Positions 1-10,614 of a stretch of 64,000 nucleotides of DNA are shown in pieces. The notes under the pieces were generated by a model, which had not been told where the DNA came from, ran no database searches, and saw only the letters and a program-made list of their open reading frames with translations. Numbering within the stretch: position 1 is the stretch's first letter; every line of letters begins with the position of its first letter. A program made the position numbers and the translations under genes. Source of the stretch: Candidula unifasciata (lineage: Eukaryota; Mollusca; Gastropoda; Stylommatophora; Geomitridae); contig CAJHNH020004646.1 in assembly GCA_905116865.2 (NCBI GenBank), positions 500,995 through 564,994 on the forward strand. Direction: 5' to 3'.

Positions 1-185
1 TTTTTCCATCTGTCGATTTCTTTAGGGCGTTGCGAGCGTGGTTTTTAATTCCGAGATACCTGTTTAGATTTCACATGTGGACCGTTTTGCGTTGATTTCG
101 ACAATGGTATCTGAATTCGACTGTCGGGAAAGCAATGGGAGACTGCTGAACATAAACATGCCTAGGAAAACCACAAGCTTATAGC
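1..185 (+). mobile_element. SINE-C copy, cut by window edge
   Basis: The order of blocks matches the better SINE-C copies at 50190 and 50643: a GGCGTTGCGAGC-like head, TGCGTTGATTTCGACA (compare TGCGTTGGTTTCGACA), GCAATGGGAGACTGCTG and CCTAGGAAAACCACA. The copy is diverged and lacks the final 'GCAACGTCCTGTAAAGGATA' block. Confidence 0.6.
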
Positions 186-288
186 GTAAAATAACCTAAC
201 CCTTGAACCGTTAGGGTCACGGAGGTCTATCGATGGAAGCCAAAACACATAAAAGCCGCCATATTTCTCTGTCTTTCGTAAGTCCTTA

Positions 289-480
289 CGTCCTTCTCAG
301 GGCGTAATTGTTTGTTATTTGAAGCCCCACTCTGGCTTTTGCCAGGGGCCGCAATATAGGCAGGCCATAAAAATGGCCAAATGTCTGAACGCGGTTTCTG
401 GGACCTCTCCACGGTGATCCTCATCCACATGGTGGCACTTTGTGTCATCTTGTGTGATGTCCTGGTGGGGTAGAAAGTCA
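289..480 (-). repeat. Unnamed dispersed repeat D, copy 1
   Basis: Shares long blocks with 895-1095 and, inverted, with 34140-34350. The blocks include CTGGCTTTTGCCAGGG, GAACGCGGTTTCTGGGACCT, CACATGGTGGCACTTTGTGT and a TGTGTGATG..CTGGTGGGGTAGAAAGT end. Orientation is arbitrary because no promoter or tail is recognised. It is probably a SINE or a short non-autonomous element. Confidence 0.65.
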
Positions 481-894
481 CTCACTCTGTCTTTCGCTTG
501 TTGGACGAATGTCTCATTTTTTAGTCCTGGATATATCTTGACTTTGTCTTACCAAGTTCTTCTTTGTTTCCCCCTTCTTCAACTGCATGCCTTTTTCCAG
601 CTCCTTTTTTAAAGTGGTACCCCCATCCCCTTTTCTTTCTTCGAGTATTTGGCAACGGCACTACCATACATATTACAAAACGTGATTAACAAGAGGAAGG
701 CAAACATAAAAATCGTAAGCACTGTTAACAAGAGCTTGGGAAAAAACATCCACATAATTCTAAGTGTCAAATAACAAAAGAAATAATCTCGCCCTGTTTC
801 GCTTAAACAGAAAACGTCACCTTTAACCAGCCTTCTCCGAGAAAAGAAGCTTCATATTATAATTGTAACTTTTAAAAGTCAAAACATACCTTAG

Positions 895-1095
895 TAATTC
901 CCTTGTAGGATGCAATTGTTCGTTATTTTGAGGCCCTACCCTGGCTTTTGCCAGGGATCGCAATATAGCCCAGCCATCAATATGGCGTAAATGCTGAACG
1001 CGGTTTCTGGGACCTCTGCACGGGTGATCCTCATCCACATGGTGGCACTTTGTGTCATCGGGTGTTTATCACTTGTGTGATGCCCTTGTGGGGTA
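895..1095 (-). repeat. Unnamed dispersed repeat D, copy 2
   Basis: Second copy, in the same orientation as the one about 600 bp upstream. The GAACGCGGTTTCTGGGACCT and CACATGGTGGCACTTTGTGT blocks are identical. It carries a small insertion (GGGTGTTTATCAC) near the right end that the first copy lacks. Confidence 0.65.
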
Positions 1096-1189
1096 AAAGT
1101 CTACTAATACTACTTTTAAAGAAACAATCGCCAATAACGTGTCCAAAAAGCAATAAACTAGTTAACACTTTTTTTCTCATTGATATCTC

Positions 1190-1808
1190 CTAATTCGGCT
1201 CGCCTCCGAACTTCTACCCCCGCATTATGGCGCCAAAAAATAGCCGTACTGGGCTCAAGGCTATTAAAAATGAGAACTTCCGGCGACGAACGAATCGCGG
1301 CAAAACTAGGATCAGCTCCGTATAGCGAAACAAATGCTCTAACAGGTTCTCAGCTATATGTTAAATGCAGACCTGTTTTTTATTTTTTCTGATTACTTGA
1401 CAATGTTAAGAGACGCAACACTGCAGACGATAGTATTCCCCGCGCCGGAGGGGGAGGGGGGGGGGTGGGGGGCTAAACTAGATGCCTGGGACTCACGAGC
1501 AAATTAATAAGAGAAAGTTGCAGGAGATGCGGTAGCTGCTGCTCGTGAGTCCCAGCCATCTAGTTTAGCCTTATCCGCGTAGCGGCGCGGGGATACTGTC
1601 GACGGTGAAGCATGGTCACAGAAACAGGTCGGCAATTAATATATCGCTGAGACCGTCTTAGAGCATTTGTTTTGCTATACGGACCCGATCCTAGTTTTGC
1701 CGCGATTCGTCGACGGACGTTCGCATATTTTTAATTGGACTGAGCCCTGGAAGGATATTTCAGGCCGCTATAATGCGAGGGTAGAAGTTCGGAGGAGAGC
1801 TCCTAATT
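1190..1808. repeat. Foldback palindrome, arms ~270-310 bp
   Basis: The left arm (about 1190-1502) is the reverse complement of the right arm (about 1539-1808), around a loop of roughly 36 bases. Paired blocks include CTCCGAACTTCTACCC with GGGTAGAAGTTCGGAG, CGCGGCAAAACTAGGATC with its complement, and GGCTAAACTAGATG..CTGGGACTCACGAGCA with its complement. The left arm has a G-rich run (1446-1470) where the right arm has unrelated bases. No clear target-site duplication was found. Confidence 0.85.
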
Positions 1809-2379
1809 CTTGTCCGATATTTCACAAGGCACGTCAAAGAACAATCCTAACATAACGCTGGCAACTTAGTTTTGTTTCATCGCTGTTAACCCTGAAAATC
1901 CCGATTATTGCAATTGCATATGAACTCAATTTTAAAATTGCTTGATGCTCCCTTGAAATTTCCTTGCCCCGACTACAGGGTAGCGGGCACACAGTTTTGA
2001 GACAATGTTTTCTCAGGTGTTGTCTAACGAATAATGGTTGCTGCTCAGAGGCAGCTTCTCAAAATTAATTCGGTGATAAAAACATCAAAGCAAGTTACAA
2101 ACTAATTAACGGATACATTAATGGATGCATTCATTCTTTCTTGCCGTAGGTAGCACCATTAAAGAAGACTTAGTGTGGTATAACTATTACAATTTTCTTT
2201 TGCAAGACATACACCAAATGAGAGATGGGCGTAGAGCACTAGGTAAATCTAACATCGGTGCTCAGTCGGCTCTTTGCTTGAAAACAAATCTTCACGTTCA
2301 AACAGCATTTTCGAAATGGGACATTTAGGTTATAACTATGACTAGGTTATGTGCGCCATATCAAATGGATTTGCACTGG
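1809..2379. other. No recognised feature
   Basis: Mixed AT-rich sequence. I saw no convincing coding, RNA or repeat match here. Confidence 0.4.
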
Positions 2380-2575
2380 ACGCCGCTCAGAGCCCTGAAA
2401 AGGTCACCTGCAGTGTTAATGCGATCAAAGGAGACAGACCTAAATACTGTCCCGACCAGCGACGAAGTCGTCTACCTGTGATAGGACTGGCAAGAGACCG
2501 AGTTTTCTTTTTCAAGCAGAATGCAATGAGAGCTATGTTTTGCAAAGGTCCTGCTACCTGATGATGATGAATGGG
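2380..2575 (+). mobile_element. LINE 3' end remnant (C-terminal tail)
   Basis: The forward frame reads LARDRVFF..NAMRAMFCKGPAT, a stop, then TGATGATGATGA. A homologous tail, LARDRVSF..VMRATFYKGPA, occurs at 26085-26185. A conserved 'A.DR..' tail followed by a short TGA tract is typical of RTE-like non-LTR 3' ends (family knowledge; clade not verified). Only the last ~60 codons are readable. Confidence 0.55.
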
Positions 2576-2883
2576 AGGCAATAGACAGAAGTGAAAGACA
2601 ATCAAATGACATCATATAAAACACTTTACCTACCTTGTTCTTATCTCTGGTTATTTCTTTCAGCGTCGATAGATAGCTGAACAACGTGAGCACTGTTGAG
2701 TCTTGACTGCCTTATCAATATTGCTCCTACAGTAATTATTTATTTCTGTCTTTCTATCAACGTTTAACAAGTGACAGTAAAACGATACTAAAATGTAAAA
2801 ATTTCCTGCAACAGGTTAGAAACGGAATAAAAGATTCAGTTTCAGTGTCTTACATGTTTGTGTTAGTTCCGCATCCTTTAGAA

Positions 2884-3297
2884 CAGTGGTTTCCAACGTG
2901 GGTGTGCGTCCCCTAGGCCGGTGCAAGAAAGTTTTAACTGGGACGTTAAACAAACGTTTAACTTGTAACATTCTATTCCACTATTTCCCCCTCTCAGTAT
3001 TCCTCTGTGTCTTGTCCAAAATTAGACCAGGAAAAGCAGCTATTTATTATCAAGATAAAACAGTGTCGATAATCACACTGATATTTAGACACTAAATTGC
3101 CAGTTGTTGTTGGTGGTTTCCTTTATGCTGTTTGACAGTTTAATTTACTTGAATGTGTTTCTCCAAGTTCTTTTTAACAAAGCATAGCATTTTTTTTTTT
3201 GGTCCTATTTTATTTTAAATTGGGGGACGAGACGGGTTAGGGTGTTTGGTCATACCTTCATTTGGGGCGTCATGTGAGAACGGTTAAAAAAACATTA
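2884..3297. mobile_element. Possible hAT-type non-autonomous element
   Basis: The left end CAGTGGTTTCCAACGTGGG and the nearby GTGTGCGTCCCCTAGG resemble common hAT termini. A candidate right end near 3262-3297 (TTGGGGCGTCATGTGAGAACGGTT..TTACTG) is a plausible but eroded partner. The flanking 8-mers do not match, so the boundaries are uncertain. Confidence 0.3.
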
Positions 3298-3469
3298 CTG
3301 GCTTATACTATGTTTAAAAAAAAAAACGTAGTTTGATGTCCATTTTTATAGACCAATTTCAGCAAGCCCGTCTCTTCCCCCAGTTTAAAATATATGAGAT
3401 TTAAACAGATACTTATGGATATTGAAATTTCGTTGAATTTTTAGTTAAAGAAACAATATGTTTATTCAG

Positions 3470-3840
3470 CGGATCAACATCATGTGTAACCCATAATTTC
3501 TCCATTCCACTTCTAACTCAAGCCTGAGTCTCAAGAATCTCAGCACAGCGCACAAGCTCCGTTGCACTGGCGAGGATCCTGAAATACCTGGGGTAGATTT
3601 TCAACTCCAAAGTTTGCCTCCGCAGCGCCATTGGGCTACTCCTTTGCGATTTCCAACTGCCAAGAGATTTTTTACGTGCGCAACAATACACACGGGTGTT
3701 CGATCTTACTACCGGAGAAAAAGGGAAATTCTTAGAAGTCGAGGTGGAAAAATCCAAGCCTTCACCGGTGTTTAAACCTGAGACCTCTAGCACTCGAGGC
3801 GGATGCCATACCCCGAGACCACTCAGCGCCCCTATATTCC
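3470..3840 (-). mobile_element. SINE-E, near full length
   Basis: Read on the minus strand, it starts with a tRNA-like head (TGGTCTCGGGGTATGGC.., box-A-like). Matching blocks in 50985-51370 are GAGGATCCTGAAATAC, GATTTCCAACTGCCAAG, TTTTTTACGTG and ACACGGG. Its 3' end (left side, GTAACCCATAA) matches the tail of SINE-F at 37260. A weak B box is possible in the head. Confidence 0.7.
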
Positions 3841-4435
3841 CCTAAATTAAAAAAAAAAAACAATAAGAAGAACTAAATAATAAAGAATATGCTTGCAAGT
3901 CACCGAAATTATATTCTATATCACTTACACGGCTCTATTAAATTAAAATTGCAGTTGAAATATGTTAAAATAAAATTGCAGTTTATTGTCTGGCATATTT
4001 CGCTGTACCTCGTGAGGTTCATACCATAGTAACAATTCAATAAAAGAAGTTAATAAGTAAATTCTCTATACCTGAAGTAGAATAGAAAATCAACCACACT
4101 CAACAGTAACTGCTTTTTTTTAAGGATAACCGCAAGGTCACAACCATGTCTTTCTGTTTACACAGTTAACGACGCAGGTAATGAATCGTGGCGGCTTCAA
4201 GAAATCTTAGAGCTCTACTACTAGACAACGTATGAAGTAAGTGTAGAAACACTAATTTGAAGTAAAGATCAAAATGAGAATACCAACAGAAACAATTCTT
4301 CAACAAACACTACCTTGGTGACCGGCTGTAAGAACCATCCCTCCTCAGTAGCCCGCTAGCTGCTAATTTCTAGACACATGTGTAAACAAGGAGAGCGCAT
4401 TTCAAATTCTTATTACGTCATGCAGTAGCAAAGTG
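3841..4435. other. AT-rich; includes block shared with 51465-51510
   Basis: Mostly AT-rich. Around 3975-4015 the string TTTATTGTCTGGCATAT..TCGCTGTA recurs as TTTATTGTCTGACATAT..TCGCTGTA at 51475-51500, also just upstream of a SINE-E head. The SINE may therefore be part of a larger duplicated unit. Confidence 0.5.
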
Positions 4436-4530
4436 TTAAGATTCTGGTACCCAGAGACCAGGGGGAATTACCAGAAGTCCAAGTGCACGTGAAAAAAAAA
4501 ATGTCAGCCCTTACCAGCTTGGCATTTAGA
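4436..4530 (-). mobile_element. SINE-E fragment
   Basis: CCCAGAGACCAGG.GGAATTAC.AGAAG and the following CCCTTACC block match 51238-51305 in the full-length SINE-E copy. Only the middle part is present. Confidence 0.6.
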
Positions 4531-5984
4531 CCATATGTTGCGAACGTAAGAAATAAAAGTATTTAAAAACGGAGCCGCGAGTGCAGAAAAACGTATAAAT
4601 GCATACATTGCCACATATCGACATACTCATATATATTGAAAAACATATAGAACGAATCGAGATTTGACTGAAATTTCTACAGCGTCTTTAGCAGCCCTAT
4701 GACGATTTCTCTGAAAAAATTACAGTTTAAAAAAACTCTACATCCGAAAAAAGTAATGAATCAACACACACAATCACACATCCTGTTATATCGTATATAA
4801 CAAGCGTTAGTATATAACATGAAATACATTATTCCAATATAGCCACTAAAATATCCCAACTAACACCTGCAGTGTAGCGACGCTTGAAGAAGTTTTATTC
4901 GCGAGGCAGCGTAAGATCACTTATGCGTTTGATAAGACAGTAGCGGGTGAAAGCGGAGAGACAATACGATGACAACAGGCTCTGTGAGGAGAGCAAACAT
5001 ATCGCAGCTGGCGTTCAGGTATAGACTGCAGGCAGGTCGCTCAAAATATCACACGCTTTTAGAACGCCACGAAGAATCGATATCTGTTATCTCTTTGCTG
5101 TTACTCGACTCTGACCACTGCTATATATGAGATTTGTTAGCATTTTGGGAAAAGTGTATAGTGTAAAATTGGTTCTCCGCTGGATCTGGATGCAGCACTG
5201 CATTTTCCCTGAATAATTTGAAAAATTAGTTAGTTTGTTATTTAGTTAGTCTTTTCTCTAAGGCATAGGACCACCTGTTTTAGGTTTTTGATGTGTGTTA
5301 GGCCTATTGTTAAGCCATACCTGAAAATGTCTCCATGCAGTCTCTATGGTATTCACCGTTTTATGTTCCCTTTCGACGTTCATATGAGGGTGTGGTGTGG
5401 AATTAGGAAGTGCAAGACTGATATTTAAAGCTGTTTTCTTTATTGAGGCGAAGGGATCTGGTTGTGTTTGCAAGTCTGGAAAGCTGAATTGTGGACGGAA
5501 ATCTAATCTGCGATTTGACAGTCCAGCAGTCTAATTTAATGACAGTCCGGAAACCTAGTCTAATAAGAGTCTGAAAACCTGGTCTGTTGAAAGTCTAAAC
5601 TAGTCTCAGTTATGGGCGAAGATCTTGATGGATAGCTGCACTATGCGGCCTAATTATTATGTATTTTCCACAGTGTCTTAAGAAATTATGCTTTCAGCAT
5701 ACCTATCGATATAGCAGGTACCATTAAAACTAAGTTCTCAGTTAACAATGAGTGCAGGCCTGATAAGGAGAACTCACTGAGGACCCAAAAAAAGTTTCTT
5801 CTTAAAAAAAGTTCTTCTTATTCAGATAAGATTTTAGGCAAAAGACCATTGCAAGAGAGTTCCCAGTCCACAGTTTTCAATAACCAGGTTCCTAGTCCAT
5901 ATAGAAACTATCTATGTTCGTAGACACGATATAAACAAACTAGGTTCTCAAACTTTGTATCTACAACATATGTAACTAGACTAA
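4531..5984. other. No recognised feature
   Basis: AT-rich sequence with no readable coding, RNA or repeat signal. Near 5515-5620 there are weakly repeated 'GTCCGGAAACCTAGTCTAAT'-like phrases that may be a very old local tandem repeat. A short minus-strand open frame at 5258-5473 has no recognisable motif. Confidence 0.4.
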
Positions 5985-6080
5985 GTAAGAAAATGAGCTA
6001 GCGGACAAACTTGCTAAAATGGGACAAATGAGACACATCACATCCTTCATTGTCATTACCAGAAATCACATCATTTTCTA
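5985..6080 (+). mobile_element. LINE RNase H-domain fragment
   Basis: The frame reads NELADKLAKMG followed by TSSLSLPEI. This matches the end of an RNase H fold as carried by some non-LTR elements (G-N-x-x-AD-x-LAK-x-G). The LINE copy at 29350 has a similar HSLSL-EI continuation. SINE-F begins immediately after. Confidence 0.55.
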
Positions 6081-6256
6081 GCTACAGCGACGTTCCTCCA
6101 TTTAACCCAGAGTGTTAACCCTGGTACCCATTTCTTAGAAGCTGGGTGAACCCCGAGAACCTCCCGGTTTCAAACACTGGCTGTGAGCTGCAGCGAGTCG
6201 CAGCTAGATTTGAAATCGAGTCTTCTATCAACTGCGCCAACGCGGTCCCTAGAATA
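6081..6256 (-). mobile_element. SINE-F copy, truncated tail
   Basis: On the minus strand it begins with a tRNA-like head (GACCGCGTTGGCGCAGTTGA..) and matches 37365-37530: GCTACAGCGACGTTCCTCCA, GGCTGGGTGAACCCC and GCAGCGAGT.GCAGCT. It ends before the tail block present in the 37 kb copy. Confidence 0.7.
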
Positions 6257-6571
6257 AGCTATTGTATGGCTGAAATTGTTGACGAAACTGAAGGAACATA
6301 GACTTTTAGTGTTGACGAAATTGTGCAACTGTGCAACAGTTCAGGACAAAGACACAAAGGGAAAGGACATATTATTTTTAACAGCGTAGGTTTATAGCAA
6401 CACAACAAATTTCTGTACATTACTACTATCTTTTATACTGAAGTTTATATTGATGATGTAAATATTTAAAAAAAAAAATATGTATGTATTATTCACTTTC
6501 AAATGATTTTATTTTTATTTCGCGTCCAATCTGCAGTAAAATAACATTACTATACATATGTATCAGGGAAC

Positions 6572-6785
6572 AGCAGCTCTACGCTCGCCTGCGGCTCAAA
6601 ATGTCGTGGGTTCGTATCCTGACGAGGACCGTGTGGAAAAAAAAGTCCTTGGCTCCCAGGTCGACCCAGCCTTGATTGGGTACCCACATCACCCACAAAG
6701 TGTCGTTTGCTCTATAAAATATAAGTGTAGCCCTATATGCCCAATACGCCTGAAAGGCGTGGAAAGTGTCTTTTACTTTACTTTA
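6572..6785 (+). mobile_element. SINE-A, internally shortened
   Basis: The tRNA-like head GCTCGCCTGCGG..TCGTGGGTTCGTATCCTG contains a B-box-like GGTTCGTATCC. The body is CTTGGCTCCCAGGTCGACCC and the tail CCCAATACGCCTGAAAGGCG. The usual AGTCCTGGGAAGTAAAGGCGG block is missing. The 3' end is ..TTTTACTTTACTTTACT, a short CTTTA-type repeat. Confidence 0.85.
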
Positions 6786-6848
6786 CTATACATATTTATG
6801 AAAAGATTTATGTTCGTCTGTTTGGTTATTCGTTTCGGCTCTGGTCCG

Positions 6849-6882
6849 GACTGTAACGGCTAATCGAAGTTTTACTGTAAAA
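6849..6882. mobile_element. Possible Tigger/pogo-like terminal repeat
   Basis: TAATCGAAGTTTTACTGTA is the reverse complement of TACAGTAAAACTTCGATTA. It resembles 14094-14116 (TACAGTAAAACTTCAATTA) and the general style of Tigger/pogo termini. No transposase was seen. Confidence 0.3.
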
Positions 6883-7419
6883 TTACTTCTATTTCTGTTT
6901 TATGTATATAGCCCACTATGCAACTGTCTGAAGCCCATTGTATTTCATTGTATCCTCCTATAGCCCCGCTAACTCTCCACTACATCCACCTAGAATTGAC
7001 AATTAGTGTATTCTATTGTAAAAATACAAGAAACAATAAATGAGAAAAGCCAAGTCGCAATGCAAAACTTAAGCCAAAGAATCAGAGTTGCTTAAGCTTG
7101 GTAAATCTCTTGCTTAAAATCTCACTGGCAATGCATTCCTATATCCCTGGGCCAAAAGCTTTCAGAAGGCTACGTCGTATTCCACGTCTCACCGGCCTCA
7201 AATATGCGCCATAGTATGTTTTTTAGAAGTAAACCCGTTTGGGGGTTGAGGTTCGAGACATACAAATGGCCTCAAAAAGTACAGAGGCAAATGAAATGGC
7301 CAAATTATTTACTGCTGGTCATCCAGGAAGGAAATAAGGAAGAAGAGGGACCTGACGTGTTTTTGTCCCTAGAGATAACTAGCGATTGTAATCCAGCTGT
7401 AAAAAAAAAATCAACAATT

Positions 7420-7475
7420 CAAAGGACACCTTTTCATGCCTTCGGGTGTATGGGGCATATTGTGCTAGATCGAAT
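7420..7475 (-). mobile_element. SINE-A 3' tail fragment
   Basis: On the minus strand this corresponds to the SINE-A end: TAGC.C.ATATGCCC.ATACGCC followed by the terminal hairpin and AAGG.GTCCTTT. The hairpin stem is partly mutated (GCCTTCGGGTG on the plus strand). Confidence 0.5.
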
Positions 7476-8092
7476 GCCTCGGCCAAAATAAGGGTGAATT
7501 TAGGTTGTGTTTTTTAAAATTATATCAAGGACAACACAACATTAATTACTGTTTACAGCGCAAACATCAGTTCAAAGCTGGTACGGTTCGTTAGCCGAAA
7601 CAAATGGCGCCAAATCCATGTTTCTGCGCCGAAGCACTGTCCGCGGGTCAATGTAAAATTTGTTGGGAATTTGTGTTCGCGAGCCGATTTGTTTATGCCC
7701 AGGGACGTTCGTGACAGGAGAAACCATTGTACCGTTACTGTCCTGCTATGTTTGTTATCAAGCAGCTGTTGCTGTTTCCAGCTGGTGCAATTAATGCACT
7801 GAAAAAATAGCTTTGATCTCAGCAACAACTTTGTCGTTAGTCTTCAAAGAGAAACGATTATTTTAAATTTAAATATTGCTAAGCAGAGAGCAAACTATAA
7901 CGTACCAAAACACCAGGCATAGTGCCAAAAGTACAGCTCTGGTTGGTAAGGGTTAGACTGTGCCAAATCTGCGCGAAAGTACTAACTTCAGCAGCCTCGG
8001 AAGGGACCACCTTTGAAGATCGGAAGGCTCCTTTTGAGATCGCTCCTCCGCGAAGTTTTTACTAAAAACACGGCAGTGTTTAAAGTAATTGT
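7476..8092. other. No recognised feature
   Basis: Unassigned sequence. Short open frames on both strands have no recognisable motifs. The same applies to 6890-7419. Confidence 0.35.
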
Positions 8093-8360
8093 GAAGGCTC
8101 CTTTTCCGCGCCTTTAGGCGTATTGGGAATATAGGCGTAGGCGGATATTTTGATAGACCAATCGGCATTTGGGATGTGATGTTGTCAGCATCACGTTGGC
8201 CACTTTTACTTCCCAGGACTGCGCCTGGTACCCACTCAAGGCTGGGTCGACCTGGGAGTCCTGGTCATTTCTGAAACAAGTCGGGCTCTGTCAGGACATG
8301 AACCCACGACCTTCCGATCCTCAGGCGGGCGTCTAGCCACCAACGCAACGTTGACTCCCA
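8093..8360 (-). mobile_element. SINE-A, near full length
   Basis: Minus-strand copy with head (GGAGTCAACGTTGCGTTGGTGGCTAG..), B-box region GTCGTGGGTTCATGTCC, the GGTCGACCCAGCC body block, AGTCCTGGGAAGTAAA, the TTGGTCTATCAAAATAT block, and the terminal hairpin (CGCCTAAAGGCG). Confidence 0.85.
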
Positions 8361-8425
8361 TACAACACTGAGAGAGACAAAATAGAGCTGAACAATGGAG
8401 AACTACAGTTTCTACTATTACCCTG

Positions 8426-8434
<9 letters not shown>

Positions 8435-8456
<22 letters not shown>

Positions 8457-8555
8457 CGTGTGTGCGTGTGTGTGCGTGTGCGTGCGTGTGTGTGTGAGTG
8501 TGCATGTGTGTGTTTGAGTGTGTGTGTGTGCGTGTGTGAGTGTGTGTGTTTGCCA
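8435..8555. repeat. (GT)n microsatellite with GC/GA variants
   Basis: About 120 bp of TG repeats with interspersed TGCG and TGAG units, preceded by a short TA run. Confidence 0.95.
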
Positions 8556-8639
8556 CATTATTAAATATAGATTTGACTATTTCAGAATATCATCGAATGA
8601 TTTCATAATGTAGTGTTTATCCTAACCGCCTAACACACA

Positions 8640-9539
8640 GGAGCTTCTGGGTTCAAGCCCTCGCTTAATTATTGTTGTTTTTTGTAGCTATTAAAATATT
8701 TATATAATCGTATAATTTCAGTTTTACTTTTCTCAGAGATTTCCAATTGAAATTAAAAAACAAAGTAATAACACGATGACTACATTAAATTATGACCAGT
8801 GTGAGAAGCCTTGGCAGCGTACTGATCTTTTCTTATTGTGGAGGCTATCATCTCACTGGGGGTGATAAGGCAGTTTAGGTGTCGTTAGCTTTGTCGGTGA
8901 CATTTGTGGGGCCGAGGAACTGTCGGCGGACGAGTAATTACGACGATTCACGTAATGTTCTCCACCCCATAAATACAATAACTGGCCATTAATTTATGCT
9001 TGCTAACCTTTCACACGCGGTAGTCTAAGTTACAGAGGAATCACGTTGTGTTGTATTATGTATAAATTGCACGTCGTGTAAGTGGCTAGGCAAGTGTTTT
9101 AGTCGTTGTTGTGAGCGGCTGGCCACTTTGCGTATATTCTGGCTTTCTCGGACTTTAAGTAGGACATTAATTTATTTCAGTTGTCAGTGTTGACGACAGA
9201 CAAGGAGCGCAGAACGGAATATTTCTTAAACCACGAATCGTAAGCTGCAGTCTCTAGTGGAAGGAAGGCTGATGCTGTGGGGTTAATAGAGGGACGGGGG
9301 TAGAGCCAGTTTTAGATCTTCTGGGGTCGTTAAAAGCAGTCACACCGTGTAATTCAGAGCACTTGTCACCATCGATGAGAGCGTCGAATACAATACAACC
9401 CGGCACGCCTGTAACAGACACCCGAGAGTGCGACAGGTCAGCAAGCATGAATCAACGGCCAATCACGGTGTGCACTATCCGCAAAACGTTAGTCGTACCA
9501 CTATGACTACAGAAAGTGGAAGCTGCGATAGCGTCGTGG
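8640..9539. other. No recognised feature
   Basis: Unassigned sequence. A B-box-like GGGTTCAAGCCC at 8650-8662 could mark an eroded tRNA-like SINE head, but no body can be aligned. Confidence 0.35.
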
Positions 9540-9675
9540 TCTTTCCGTGGGAAGTAAAGACGGTCGGTGTAATACTGACATCATTATCCACCTAGTGCCG
9601 ATTGGTCTGTAAAAATAGAGGTGCTCTTCTCATATACCCGATGCGACAAAAGGCATGACAAGGATTCTATACTTT
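9540..9675 (+). mobile_element. SINE-B, 5'-truncated
   Basis: Begins at GTGGGAAGTAAAGACGGTCGG and runs through GTGCCGATTGGTCTGTAAAA to the tail GCGACAAAAGGCATGA and a final TTTACTTACC. The 'CTGTAAAAATA..GGTGCTCTTC' variant distinguishes B from A. The head is absent. Confidence 0.8.
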
Positions 9676-9679
9676 ACTT

Positions 9680-10429
9680 ACCATCCCACTAGAGGTGATG
9701 GAGCATTAGATGGGACGGTAATTTTATTGGTCAAACGTTGGGGACTGCCAGTGGTCTGAACTGTAAACATGAGTAGTGAAGAGGAAGAATGGCAGGGGCC
9801 TCCTTGAGCAGTTCTTCCCATTGTAGGCCATAACGCTGGGGCAAAAGAGGAGGCGGTAAATGTAGTATTTATATTTTAGCATTTATTTATTTAGGAGCGG
9901 AAAGGGGGAGCGGGGTGGAAAGACTAAAGGGTTTGCGAGACCCTCAGGTCCAGTTATGAGGCATAAGTAACCGTACGACAGCAGTGAAGGCACATATGAC
10001 GTGCGTGTGCACTCACACACGAACACATACACATATTAACACACGCATACAAGCAGTTGACAATAGTTTGAATCTAAAATATTTTTCTTCCTGCAAAATA
10101 AGGCTTAACAAATGTGAACAGACAACAGACGGTTCCATTTAAATGACAAGCTGGATTTGGCAATGCTGGAATCAAAACAATCAATCCTTTATAACTGGTT
10201 CTGAAAACTGATCATATCCAGTGTTATCTTAAAGATAAATAGTTGTAGAAGAAAAGTCGCAACGTAAAAGAGGGCAAAATAATAGACATCAAAATACAAT
10301 TATAGCAGCACCATCCAGAAATCAATGAGTTAACTTTACTAAATGATCCAAGCTTGGCATGTTTGTCGGATGGGCGATATCTAGTGAGATAGGCCTGAAA
10401 ACGTTATCTACTGGGCGAGTGGGATTGCA
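9680..10429. other. No recognised feature
   Basis: Contains A- and G-rich patches and a few CACA runs near 10005-10050. No supported feature. Confidence 0.35.
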
Positions 10430-10515
10430 GGTGGGTGGGTGTGCGTGTGTGCATGTATGTGAGTGTATGCTTATATATGTGGGTGTGTGTATGTCAGGAT
10501 TTGAGTGTGCATGTG
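10430..10515. repeat. Imperfect GT-rich repeat
   Basis: Irregular GTGTGTG, GTATGTG and GTGAGTG units. Open frames through it reflect low complexity. Confidence 0.8.
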
Positions 10516-10614
10516 TGTATTTTCTTCCAAAGATCTGATAACGCTGTTGGCTGCAGGAAATGGCTGAATGGCGATTTTGTTTGCTTTGTCAGTCATTGTG
10601 ACCGCGATACCGGA

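Noticed and set aside
2884..3297. Confident hAT element
   Set aside because: The left end is good but the right end and target duplication do not match well; kept only as a low-confidence feature.
7204..7491. Host protein exon (95 codons)
   Set aside because: No motif, no splice context, and its end overlaps a SINE-A tail fragment.
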